Positions 1 to 6,625 are shown, numbered from the stretch's first letter. The stretch: DNA of 8,899 nt from Pseudomonadota bacterium (GCA_023451915.1 JAEXXS010000236.1:1-8899); one strand, 5' to 3'. Notes: generated by a model from the letters alone, not told the origin. Program-made: numbers and translations.

Positions 1-1270
1 GCCGGAAGCCGAGTTTCTCCGCTTCCTTCAATCTCTGTACTGCATGCGTTACCGCACGAACAGCACCGGAAAGGCTGATTTCGCCGAAATAAACACAATC
101 TGGCGGAAGGGCAATACCGGCCATGGAGGAAACCAGCGCCGAGGCAACCGCAATATCGGCAGCCGGTTCGCTAATCCGATAGCCGCCCGCAACGTTCAGA
201 TAGACGTCATGCTGGCCGAAACGCACCCCGCAATGGGATTCCAGTACGGCGAGGATCATGGCGAGACGCCCGCCATCCCAACCCACGACAGCGCGGCGCG
301 GCGTGCCGAGCGAGGAGGGTGCAACAAGGGCCTGAATTTCCACCAAAATCGGGCGCGTGCCTTCCATCCCGGCGAAAACCGCTGCTCCCGGCGCTTTTTC
401 GTTGCGTTCGCCGAGAAAAAGCTCTGACGGATTGGACACTTCCCGCAAGCCGCCATCGGACATTTCGAAAACGCCGATTTCGTCGGTAGGGCCGAAGCGG
501 TTCTTCACCGTGCGCAGGATGCGGTAATGATGTCCGCCTTCGCCTTCGAAATAGAGAACGCCATCGACCATATGTTCGACCACGCGCGGGCCGGCAATCT
601 GGCCGTCCTTGGTGACATGGCCGACCAGCACCACCGCAGCGCCGGTCTGCTTCGCGTAACGGATCATCGCCTGCGCCGAGGACCGCACCTGCGTCACCGT
701 GCCGGGCGCTGAATCCGCCATATCGGTCCACAAGGTCTGGATCGAATCGATAATCACCAGATCGGGGCGTTTGCCATCGGAAATGGTGGCGATAATGTCT
801 TCGACATTGGTTTCGGCGGCAAGTTCCACCGCCGACGTGGCTACGCCGAGACGCTGCGCGCGCAGGCGTATCTGCGCGACCGCTTCTTCGCCTGAAACAT
901 AGACGATGCGGTGGCCGCGATTGGCAAGGGCTGCCGCCGCCTGCGTCAGAAGCGTGGATTTGCCGATACCGGGATCGCCGCCGATCAACAGGGCCGAACC
1001 GCGCACGAAACCGCCGCCGGTCACCCGGTCGAGCTCGCTGATGCCGGAAATGATCCGCGGGGCGTCTTCAATGTCGCCTGAAAGCGAGGTCAGCGCCACG
1101 GCGCGCCCCTTGCGCTTCGACAACATGGCGCCCGGACCGGATCCGATGCCGCTATTGGTGCCTTCCTCGACGAGTGTGTTCCACTCGCCGCAGGAATCGC
1201 ACTTGCCCGCCCAGCGCGTATGCACTGTGCCGCAATTCTGGCAGATGAACTGAATGCGCGCCTTGGCCAT
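1..1270 (-). CDS. radA: DNA repair protein RadA (C-terminus cut by window edge)
   Basis: RadA (Sms) is a cytoplasmic RecA-like ATPase that drives branch migration during recombinational repair. About 423 residues are visible of a family length near 450-470. A zinc finger opens the protein (C10, C13, C24, C27). A RecA-type core follows with a Walker A loop GDPGIGKST (catalytic K104), and the RadA signature KNRFG is at 256-260. From about residue 295 the Lon-protease-like domain begins (VEIQAL, then PRRAVVGWDGGRLAM) and runs off the window. The start at 1270 puts the zinc finger at its usual place, with AAGG about 10 bases upstream. The gene follows dnaB after 27 bases with no terminator between them, so the two are probably co-transcribed. 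This radA start is where dnaB is often followed by radA in Rhizobiales. Identification is firm; only the missing C-terminus is unknown. Confidence 0.97.
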   Translation of the reverse strand, partial: MAKARIQFICQNCGTVHTRWAGKCDSCGEWNTLVEEGTNSGIGSGPGAMLSKRKGRAVALTSLSGDIEDAPRIISGISELDRVTGGGFVRGSALLIGGDPGIGKSTLLTQAAAALANRGHRIVYVSGEEAVAQIRLRAQRLGVATSAVELAAETNVEDIIATISDGKRPDLVIIDSIQTLWTDMADSAPGTVTQVRSSAQAMIRYAKQTGAAVVLVGHVTKDGQIAGPRVVEHMVDGVLYFEGEGGHHYRILRTVKNRFGPTDEIGVFEMSDGGLREVSNPSELFLGERNEKAPGAAVFAGMEGTRPILVEIQALVAPSSLGTPRRAVVGWDGGRLAMILAVLESHCGVRFGQHDVYLNVAGGYRISEPAADIAVASALVSSMAGIALPPDCVYFGEISLSGAVRAVTHAVQRLKEAEKLGFR

Positions 1271-1297
1271 CACAGACGCGCCTTTTTTGAAGACATA

Positions 1298-2800
1298 TTA
1301 TTCATACTGTTCGGGAAGATAGGAACCCTCGGCCAGATCTGCAAATCGCGTGAATTCGGCCTGGAAGGCAAGCTTGACCGTGCCGGTCGGTCCGTGACGC
1401 TGCTTGGCGATGATAACATCGGCAGTGCCGCGCACTTTTTCAAAATGCTGCTTCCATTCTTCGTATTTCGGGTCGAACTCGTCACGCGGCTCAAGGTTCT
1501 TGACGTAATATTCCTCGCGGAACACGAACAGCACCACGTCGGCGTCCTGCTCGATGGAGCCCGATTCACGAAGATCGGAGAGCTGCGGGCGCTTGTCGTC
1601 GCGGCTTTCCACCTGACGCGAAAGCTGGGAAAGCGCAATGATGGGAACATTGAGTTCCTTGCCGAGCGCCTTGAGGCCGGTAGTGATTTCGGTGATTTCC
1701 TGCACGCGGTTCTGCGCCGAGGCCTTCGACGAGCCGGTCATCAGCTGAACGTAGTCGATCACCAGAACATCAAGGCCGCGCTGGCGCTTGAGACGGCGGG
1801 CGCGGGCGGCGAGCTGCGCAATGGAAATACCACCGGTCTGGTCGATATAGAGCGGGATTTTCTGCATCACCTGCGAGCAGGCGACCAGCTTTTCAAAATC
1901 GGTTTCGGTAATGTCGCCACGGCGGATTTTCGAGGATGACACTTCCGTCTGCTCGGAAATGATACGGGTGGCGAGCTGTTCCGCCGACATTTCGAGCGAG
2001 AAGAAGCCGACCACGCCGCCATTCTTGGCCTTCATCGAACCATCGGCCTGCTGTTCGCCCTCATAGGCGTTGGCGATGTTGAAGGCGATATTGGTGGCGA
2101 GCGAGGTTTTACCCATGCCCGGACGTCCGGCGAGGATGATCAAATCGGAAGGCTGCAAACCGCCCATCTTGCCGTCAAGTGTGTGAATGCCGGTCGAAAT
2201 GCCCGACAGATGGCCGTCACGCATGAAAGCGGCATTGGCCATGTCCACGGCAGTGGTCACGGCATCCTTGAACGGCAGAAAGCCGCCATCGTAGCGGCCG
2301 GTTTCAGCCAGTTCGAACAGGCGGCGCTCGGCGTCCTCGATCTGCTCCTGCGGCGCGTTGTCGACCGGCGCGTCATAAGCGAGATTGACCATATCCTCGC
2401 CAATCCCGATCAGCGCGCGGCGGGTCGCCAGATCGTAAATCGCGCGGCCATAATCGGCGGCATTAATGATGGTCACAGCCTCGGTGGCAAGGCGCGTGAC
2501 ATATTGGAATATGGTCAGATCCCCGACCTTGCCTTCGGGCAGGAAGGTTTTCATCGTGACCGGATTGGCCATCTTGCCGACGCGGATGAGATCAGTGGTA
2601 ATCTCGTAGATACGACGATGCAGCGGTTCGAAGAAATGGGTCGGCTTCAGGAAATCCGATATGCGGTAAAAGGCATCGTTGTTGATCAGGATTGCGCCCA
2701 GCAATGCCTGTTCCGCTTCGATATTGTGTGGTGCTTCCCGATAAAGTGCGTCTTTCTGATCGCGCACATCCTCGAGTTTGCGTACCGCCGCTTCCGCCAT
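1298..2800 (-). CDS. dnaB: Replicative DNA helicase DnaB
   Basis: DnaB is the hexameric 5'-3' helicase that unwinds DNA ahead of the replication fork and recruits primase. The 500-residue length is normal for alphaproteobacteria. The N-terminal DnaB domain covers about residues 24-125 (PHNIEAEQALLGAIL). After a linker, the RecA-like domain contains Walker A GRPGMGKT (225-232, K231), the catalytic glutamate in FSLE (E270), Walker B VLVIDY (D349), and a C-terminal KQRHGPTG with K466 and R468 as the arginine-finger segment. A polar insertion at about 246-260 lies between the Walker A helix and the next strand; I read it as a surface loop, and there is no intein. The start at 2800 has AGGA about 11 bases upstream. 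The upstream 235 bases hold four GANTC sites. The gene leads a dnaB-radA pair. Confidence 0.98.
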   Translation of the reverse strand: MAEAAVRKLEDVRDQKDALYREAPHNIEAEQALLGAILINNDAFYRISDFLKPTHFFEPLHRRIYEITTDLIRVGKMANPVTMKTFLPEGKVGDLTIFQYVTRLATEAVTIINAADYGRAIYDLATRRALIGIGEDMVNLAYDAPVDNAPQEQIEDAERRLFELAETGRYDGGFLPFKDAVTTAVDMANAAFMRDGHLSGISTGIHTLDGKMGGLQPSDLIILAGRPGMGKTSLATNIAFNIANAYEGEQQADGSMKAKNGGVVGFFSLEMSAEQLATRIISEQTEVSSSKIRRGDITETDFEKLVACSQVMQKIPLYIDQTGGISIAQLAARARRLKRQRGLDVLVIDYVQLMTGSSKASAQNRVQEITEITTGLKALGKELNVPIIALSQLSRQVESRDDKRPQLSDLRESGSIEQDADVVLFVFREEYYVKNLEPRDEFDPKYEEWKQHFEKVRGTADVIIAKQRHGPTGTVKLAFQAEFTRFADLAEGSYLPEQYE

Positions 2801-2916
2801 GATTCTTGATCCTGTCCCTGATGCTGCCAGCTAACCGTCATGTGATGCCAAACGCAACGCGGCTTCGGATGATTCCTGCTGGGAGGGATAAGCTATACCA
2901 TGATTCACACTGATTC
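2801..2916. promoter_or_regulatory. Cluster of four GANTC (CcrM) sites upstream of dnaB
   Basis: GATTC occurs at 2801-2805, 2871-2875, 2902-2906 and 2912-2916, the first touching the dnaB start codon. GANTC is the target of the cell-cycle methyltransferase CcrM in alphaproteobacteria, including Brucella. One site per roughly 250-300 bases is expected by chance. The last two sites sit in a 10-base tandem repeat (2901-2910 and 2911-2920, differing at the last base). The dnaB promoter is expected in this stretch, but I cannot assign convincing -35/-10 boxes; TATAGC on the minus strand at about 2893-2898 is a weak -10 candidate. The regulatory role is inferred. Confidence 0.35.
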
Positions 2917-2932
2917 ACAGTTTGCGCCTGTG
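2916..2932. repeat. Palindrome CACAG-N7-CTGTG upstream of dnaB
   Basis: Perfect 5-base inverted arms at 2916-2920 and 2928-2932 flank a 7-base spacer, partly overlapping the GATTC repeat. It has the size of a dimer-binding operator, but 5-base arms are also fairly common by chance. No regulator is assigned. Confidence 0.3.
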
Positions 2933-2934
2933 CA

Positions 2935-2960
2935 GGAACGCTATGTTCTTGACGGGCGTT
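2935..2960 (+). promoter_or_regulatory. Candidate EcfG (general stress sigma factor) promoter
   Basis: GGAAC at 2935-2939 and CGTT at 2957-2960 are separated by exactly 17 bases, matching the published consensus for alphaproteobacterial EcfG sigma factors (GGAAC, 16-17 bases, CGTT). It points rightwards, away from dnaB and toward the 3' end of cfa. A transcript starting near 2967 would meet the hairpin at 2981-3012 almost at once, giving an RNA of about 45-50 bases, or would read on antisense to cfa if termination fails. Seen: the motif and spacing. Inferred: promoter activity. Confidence 0.4.
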
Positions 2961-2980
2961 TCGACACAAGATGCGGCATG

Positions 2981-3012
2981 AAAAAGGGCCGCCCGAGACG
3001 GCAGCCCTTTTT
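2981..3012 (-). terminator. Intrinsic terminator of cfa, possibly bidirectional
   Basis: The arms AAAAAGGGC (2981-2989) and GCCCTTTTT (3004-3012) pair perfectly, then GCC/GGC (2991-2993 with 3000-3002) pair after one mismatch, leaving a 6-base loop. It lies 23 bases past the cfa stop codon, and the minus-strand transcript ends in a run of five U. Because both flanks are A/T runs, it should also stop plus-strand transcription. Confidence 0.85.
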
Positions 3013-3035
3013 GATAGTGTGCCTACTCGCGTCGA

Positions 3036-4316
3036 TCAGCCGTTCATGCTTTTCTTGACGGCGCGGGCCTCGCTATTGGCACCTTTTGGTGCGCTGTCGA
3101 GCCGCTTCAAACGCTTTTCTTCCGCTTCGATATAGTTGCGCGTCAGAGGAACGGCTTCCTGCCGGTGCGCAATCTGGATGTGGAACACCATCATATTCTG
3201 CCAGCGGAAAGCGCTTTCCGATGCGGCAAGATAAAATTCCCACATGCGGCAGAAGCGTTCGTCATAAAGCGCCTTGGCCTTTTCCCGATTGGCCATGAAG
3301 GCCTCACGCCAGGCTTTCAGCGTTTCAGCATAATGCAGCCGCAGGATTTCGATGTCGGTGACATAGAGCCCGGCCTTTTCGATATGCGGCAGCACTTCCG
3401 ACAAAGCAGGGATATAACCGCCCGGGAAGATATATTTGCGGATGAACGGATTGGTCGCGCCCGGCCCGTCGGATCGGCCAATGGCATGCAGCAGGAACAC
3501 GCCGTCCGGCTTCATCAGCCGCGCCACATGCTGGAAATATTCCGCAAAATGGCCGACACCGACATGCTCGAACATGCCGACCGAAACCAGCCGGTCGAAC
3601 TTGTCGTCAATGTTGCGATAGTCGGTCAGCTCGAACTTGGCGCGGTCCGAAAGACCTTCATCGGCGGCGCGCTGGTTGGCGATGCCGTGCTGTTCTTCCG
3701 ACAGGGTCACGCCGGTCACATGGGCCTTGAGATGGCGGGCGAGATAAAGCCCCATGCCGCCCCAGCCGCAGCCGATATCGAGCACCTTGTCGCCTTCCTT
3801 CACCAGCATTTTCGCGGCGATATGGCGCTTTTTTGCAAGCTGCGCCTCGGCAAGCGTTGCATGGGGCGTTTCGAAATAGGCGCAGGAATATTGCTTGTCC
3901 GGGTCGAGAAACAGATCGTAAAGCTCGCCGGAAAGGTCGTAGTGGCTTTTGATATTGTCGGACGAGCGCGCAATCGTGTTCATCTGCTGGAAACGGCGGA
4001 ACAGAATGCGCAGCTTTGCCAGCGCCTTCATCCACGGTTCAGTCGCGGCTGTCGGCCCGGTGTTTTCAAACACGATCTGCAGCAGCGTGTAGATATCGCC
4101 TTCCAGAAAGTCGATCTCGCCGTCCATGAAGCATTCGGCGAGTTTCAGCTCGGGGTCGAGCGCTACGGCGCGCTCGGCGTGCTTTGTCTTGAAGTGAATA
4201 TGGACCGGCACACCGGTCTTGTCGCCATACTGCGCACGCGCACCACTCGAATCGGTGACTTTCAGATCACCGGTTTTAATCATATGCGAAAGAACAGTAC
4301 GCATCATTCCATACAT
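3036..4316 (-). CDS. cfa: Cyclopropane-fatty-acyl-phospholipid synthase
   Basis: The enzyme transfers a methylene group from S-adenosylmethionine onto the cis double bond of unsaturated acyl chains in membrane phospholipids, at the inner face of the cytoplasmic membrane, typically as cells enter stationary phase or acid stress. The predicted protein has 426 residues. Family marks are SHYDLS (about 124-129), YSCAYF with C145, the SAM-binding loop VLDIGCGWGG (178-187), E250-H251 in FEHVG, H277 in LLHAIG and HYAETLKAW (328-336), which match the catalytic and bicarbonate-binding positions of the E. coli enzyme by context. The start at 4316 is chosen because AGGAG at 4326-4330 lies 9 bases upstream. 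The longer frame starting at 4325 would put that AGGAG directly against its ATG, which is too close. The gene stands alone between two terminators. Downstream tail residues 405-426 are basic and low in complexity. Confidence 0.95.
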   Translation of the reverse strand: MYGMMRTVLSHMIKTGDLKVTDSSGARAQYGDKTGVPVHIHFKTKHAERAVALDPELKLAECFMDGEIDFLEGDIYTLLQIVFENTGPTAATEPWMKALAKLRILFRRFQQMNTIARSSDNIKSHYDLSGELYDLFLDPDKQYSCAYFETPHATLAEAQLAKKRHIAAKMLVKEGDKVLDIGCGWGGMGLYLARHLKAHVTGVTLSEEQHGIANQRAADEGLSDRAKFELTDYRNIDDKFDRLVSVGMFEHVGVGHFAEYFQHVARLMKPDGVFLLHAIGRSDGPGATNPFIRKYIFPGGYIPALSEVLPHIEKAGLYVTDIEILRLHYAETLKAWREAFMANREKAKALYDERFCRMWEFYLAASESAFRWQNMMVFHIQIAHRQEAVPLTRNYIEAEEKRLKRLDSAPKGANSEARAVKKSMNG

Positions 4317-4325
4317 CGGCCCCAT

Positions 4326-4333
4326 CTCCTTTT
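4326..4333 (-). promoter_or_regulatory. cfa ribosome binding site
   Basis: The minus strand reads AAAAGGAG here. The spacing is 9 bases to the ATG at 4316-4314 and 0 bases to the upstream in-frame ATG at 4325-4323. This decides the start in favour of 4316. The left arm of a 7-base inverted repeat (4334-4340) abuts the site directly. Confidence 0.75.
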
Positions 4334-4371
4334 ATGGATGAGGCAGGCGTAGCATCCATGCGGTTGCATGG
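4334..4371 (-). promoter_or_regulatory. Two mutually exclusive hairpins in the cfa leader
   Basis: ATGGATG (4334-4340) and CATCCAT (4353-4359) pair perfectly over 7 bases with a 12-base loop, forming a hairpin that ends where the ribosome binding site begins. CCATGC (4356-4361) and GCATGG (4366-4371) pair perfectly over 6 bases with a 4-base loop. The shared bases 4356-4359 mean only one hairpin can form at a time. I infer a possible switch or protein/sRNA-responsive leader; the E. coli cfa leader is a known target of small RNAs. Confidence 0.4.
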
Positions 4372-4402
4372 CAGGCGGCTTGTGTATCCTCTGTCAGAGC
4401 CA

Positions 4403-4516
4403 CACTGTCATTAGATTTTCAGGCAGTGATCCATAAGGTCTACCGGCCTTGGGAACGCTGTCCTAAGCAACGCGGACGTTACCGTCTGCACCCTCTCCAA
4501 TACATTACCATGGAGA
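4403..4516 (+). ncRNA. Candidate structured RNA between rplI and cfa
   Basis: Three hairpins lie side by side. The first spans 4421-4464 and has 18 pairs with a UACC loop, one mismatch and two single-base bulges. The second pairs 4472-4478 with 4483-4489 around a UUAC loop. The third pairs 4494-4499 with 4511-4516. In the first two, four pairs (4427-4457, 4434-4451, 4439-4446, 4474-4487) are U-G or G-U on the plus strand and would be A-C mismatches on the minus strand, so the plus strand is the better-folding RNA. A further arm at 4403-4409 could instead pair with 4422-4428, again with one U-G. I recognise no known RNA family and no clear promoter. It could also be a degenerate short dispersed palindromic repeat of the Bru-RS type known in Brucella. 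This covers most of the 331-base gap between the rplI and cfa coding regions (4317-4647). Confidence 0.35.
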
Positions 4517-4540
4517 AGAATAGGGAGTTTTCCCGTTCTG

Positions 4541-4575
4541 GAAAGAGAAAATGCCCGGCGGAGGCCGCCGGGCAT
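4541..4575 (-). terminator. Intrinsic terminator of the rpsF-rplI operon
   Basis: A perfect 11-base G+C-rich stem (4551-4561 with 4565-4575) has a 3-base loop and is followed on the minus strand by TTTTCTCTTT. It lies 72 bases past the rplI stop codon. This is the strongest hairpin in the window. Confidence 0.92.
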
Positions 4576-4601
4576 GATCATTTAAAGTTTACCACCATTG
4601 G

Positions 4602-4626
4602 AATGCCTGCCGAGAAAGCGGGCATT
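4602..4626 (-). repeat. Secondary hairpin between rplI and its terminator
   Basis: AATGCC (4602-4607) pairs with GGCATT (4621-4626), extended inward by one wobble and two G-C pairs, leaving a 7-base loop. No U run follows, so it is not a terminator on its own. It probably protects the rplI 3' end or is the first of a tandem pair with the terminator at 4541-4575. Confidence 0.45.
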
Positions 4627-4647
4627 TCCGGCGGTTAAGTCTGACAA

Positions 4648-5217
4648 TTAAGCCTGATCTTCGGCTTCTTCGTCTTCGTCGAAGATTTCTTCCGAAAGCG
4701 GGGCTTCTTCGATGCCATAGATGGCTTCGATCGAGGTGAGGTCTTCACCCTTTGCCTGACGTTCAGCTTCTTCGTTCGAACGGGCGATGTTGACGGTCAC
4801 TTCAACCTGAACTTCCGGATGCAGCGAAATCGAAACTTCGTGCAGGCCGATCGTCTTGATCGGATGGTTCAGTTCAACCTGGTTGCGATGCAGGGTGAAG
4901 CCGTTTGCGGTGATGATGTCAGCGATGTCGCGGGTCGAAACCGAACCGTAGAGCTGACCGGTTTCACCAGCCGAACGCACAACGATGAAGCTCTGGCCAT
5001 TCAGCTTTTCAGCAACGGCGCTGGCTTCGTTCTTGCGTTCCAGGTTTTGGGCTTCGAGCTGGGCGCGCTGGCCTTCGAACTTCTTCTTGTTGGCTTCGTT
5101 GGCGCGAAGAGCCTTGCCCTGCGGCAGCAGGAAGTTACGGGCATAGCCGTCCTTGACCTTGACGGTTTCGCCCATCTGGCCGAGGCGGCCAATGCGTTCC
5201 AGAAGAATGACTTCCAT
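4648..5217 (-). CDS. rplI: 50S ribosomal protein L9
   Basis: L9 binds 23S rRNA near the base of the L1 stalk and helps keep the reading frame. The protein has 189 residues, longer than the roughly 150 of E. coli. The conserved N-terminal rRNA-binding domain is intact ([16 protein letters not shown], then [18 protein letters not shown]). A long central helix rich in Lys, Glu and Ala follows (about 40-75), and the C-terminal domain ends near residue 150 ([10 protein letters not shown]). The remaining tail of about 35 residues is strongly acidic ([14 protein letters not shown]). Such acidic extensions are common in L9 of Rhizobiales. AAGGAA lies 8 bases before the start. The gene follows the DUF2232 gene after 30 bases and is last in the operon. 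Confidence 0.98.
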   Translation of the reverse strand: MEVILLERIGRLGQMGETVKVKDGYARNFLLPQGKALRANEANKKKFEGQRAQLEAQNLERKNEASAVAEKLNGQSFIVVRSAGETGQLYGSVSTRDIADIITANGFTLHRNQVELNHPIKTIGLHEVSISLHPEVQVEVTVNIARSNEEAERQAKGEDLTSIEAIYGIEEAPLSEEIFDEDEEAEDQA

Positions 5218-5247
5218 TGGAGTTTCCTTTCGAGTGTTTTATTCGGG

Positions 5248-6210
5248 TTATTGTTGTTTGTCATTGCCCGGAATTTTCGAGATCGGCGCGCCACGCGACG
5301 TATCGAAAAGTCCGAGAACCATGAAGACGAAAAGCAGAAATGCGAAGAGAATGATCGCAAAATAGGCAAACCACAGCGCCACCGGACGCCATACTTTGCC
5401 CCGTGTGCGCTCATGCATGATGGCAAGACCCGCTATCATGAAGCTTGCGCCGAGTGCGCCGACCACCACGGTCGCCACCAGACCGGCGGGGCCTGAGAAG
5501 AAAGCGACGGCAAGGGCGACCGCGAAAACGATCAGCGCCGTGCGCGGCATGCGCAGCGTTGCGGGCCAGTCGTCACGCGGACGGCGCAGGCGGCCCGACA
5601 TGGCGGTCAGGCGCAGCGCCAGATAGAGATTGCCGACCAGAATGGCGAGACATGTGGCGGGCTGGATCGCCGGAAGGGCGAACATCAGCAGCGCCGACAT
5701 GGTGTTGCGCATTTCATCGCTGGCGGTGAATTGCGGATCAGCTTCCGCAACGCGGTCAATCACCGCATTGGCCAGTTCCCGCGCCATATCCGGGCCGAAG
5801 CCGAGAATTGCGCCGATGACGATGAAAGAAACCGCAACCATCAAGGCGAGGCGGAAAACGATATCCGACAGCGGATACCAGACCATGACACCCTTCGGTC
5901 CGCCCAGTTCTTCGGCGGGACGCGCAAGACCCGACAGATAGGCCCCGATGGCGGCAGGAATATAGCTCGTCAGCGCCATCAGAAGGGCTGCCATCGGAAC
6001 GGCGAAAACGCCAACCGCGATGGTTGCTGCGGCTGCCGCAACGATACCGGCGGTGGAACCCCAGCCGAGGGCTGCAACGAAAATGGGAAGCGGCGTCAGG
6101 AAATAGAGAACCATCGCCATGCCCGACTGGACTATGACGCCGGACGACATCAATGCCGAGGCAAGCCCCGCCAATATGCCGACACCAACAATGGTTCCGT
6201 TGAATTTCAT
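5248..6210 (-). CDS. DUF2232 family integral membrane protein
   Basis: The function is unknown. The 320-residue protein is very hydrophobic, with about eight predicted membrane segments (roughly 7-24, 30-50, 53-73, 75-92, 118-138, 170-198, 224-265 as a pair, 276-301) and a short polar C-terminus. An amphipathic, charged loop at about 140-170 and a basic loop at about 206-223 (SGRLRRPRDDWP) separate segments. The start at 6210 is preferred over an in-frame upstream one at 6306, because the added residues are basic, cross an intergenic hairpin region and are unlike a membrane protein N-terminus; AGGA lies about 11 bases before 6210. It sits between rpsR and rplI, a place it holds widely in alphaproteobacteria, so it is probably co-expressed with ribosomal proteins. 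I assign the family from its overall pattern and context; no catalytic motif is visible. Confidence 0.85.
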   Translation of the reverse strand: MKFNGTIVGVGILAGLASALMSSGVIVQSGMAMVLYFLTPLPIFVAALGWGSTAGIVAAAAATIAVGVFAVPMAALLMALTSYIPAAIGAYLSGLARPAEELGGPKGVMVWYPLSDIVFRLALMVAVSFIVIGAILGFGPDMARELANAVIDRVAEADPQFTASDEMRNTMSALLMFALPAIQPATCLAILVGNLYLALRLTAMSGRLRRPRDDWPATLRMPRTALIVFAVALAVAFFSGPAGLVATVVVGALGASFMIAGLAIMHERTRGKVWRPVALWFAYFAIILFAFLLFVFMVLGLFDTSRGAPISKIPGNDKQQ

Positions 6211-6317
6211 CAGTTTCGCTGTCCTGCCCCGGACTTGCCGGCTCGTGCAGTTAGAGGCAAATGCCCCAACTCGGGTTTTCAATACGCTCCGTTGCGCCCA
6301 TCGCAAGGGAGGAAGGG

Positions 6318-6353
6318 TTCGGGAGGCGGCCTCTGACGAGAACGCCTCCCGAA
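6318..6353 (-). repeat. Perfect 11-base hairpin between rpsR and the DUF2232 gene
   Basis: TTCGGGAGGCG (6318-6328) pairs perfectly with 6343-6353 around a 14-base loop. It starts 21 bases past the rpsR stop codon. The minus-strand sequence after it is C/T mixed (CCCTTCCTCCC) with no U run, so it is more likely an RNA processing or stabilising element, or a weak attenuator that lowers expression of the distal genes relative to rpsF-rpsR, than a full terminator. Confidence 0.6.
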
Positions 6354-6374
6354 GAAGTCTTACTTCACCCGATC

Positions 6375-6623
6375 TTACTTCACAACGTAAGGCAGCAGGC
6401 CGAGGAAACGGGCGCGCTTGATCGCCTTGGCGAGCTCACGCTGCTTCTTCTGGCTGACAGCCGTAATACGGGAAGGAACGATCTTGCCGCGTTCGGAAAT
6501 GTAACGCTGCAGAAGCTTGATGTCCTTGTAGTCGATCTTCGGTGCGTTTGGACCGGAGAAGGGGCACGTCTTGCGACGGCGATGGAAAGGACGGCGGGTC
6601 GGGATCTGATTGATATCAACCAT
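6375..6623 (-). CDS. rpsR: 30S ribosomal protein S18
   Basis: S18 binds the 30S platform as a heterodimer with S6. The 82-residue length and sequence are typical: a basic N-terminus ([13 protein letters not shown]), [39 protein letters not shown] in outline, and the ending [12 protein letters not shown] single cysteine (C20) remains, so no zinc site is formed. The start lies 2 bases past the rpsF stop codon, and its ribosome binding site is inside the last codons of rpsF, which points to translational coupling and equal output of the S6-S18 pair. Confidence 0.98.
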   Translation of the reverse strand: MVDINQIPTRRPFHRRRKTCPFSGPNAPKIDYKDIKLLQRYISERGKIVPSRITAVSQKKQRELAKAIKRARFLGLLPYVVK

Positions 6624-6625
6624 GA

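Noticed and set aside
1283..1289. Run of A on the minus strand between dnaB and radA, considered as a slippage site
   Set aside because: It lies in the intergenic gap and forms part of the region before the radA ribosome binding site; both frames are intact without slippage.
1220..1939. Long plus-strand open frame of 239 codons
   Set aside because: It lies antisense to dnaB and the radA start, both certain genes with conserved motifs. Long antisense frames are common in G+C-rich coding DNA.
2881..2892. DnaA-box-like TTATCCCTC near dnaB
   Set aside because: Only six of nine positions match the consensus and there is no cluster of such boxes, so there is no sign of an origin.
3165..4352. Plus-strand open frame of 395 codons
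   Set aside because: It is the mirror of cfa in the opposite strand; the cfa frame holds all the family motifs.
4426..4638. 70-codon plus-strand open frame between rplI and cfa
   Set aside because: It covers two strong hairpins and the rplI terminator, has no ribosome binding site, and shows no protein-like composition. The RNA reading of this stretch is the better explanation.
5248..6306. Longer form of the DUF2232 protein starting at 6306
   Set aside because: The extra 32 residues are basic and cross the rpsR intergenic region. The start at 6210 gives a typical membrane protein N-terminus and a usable ribosome binding site.
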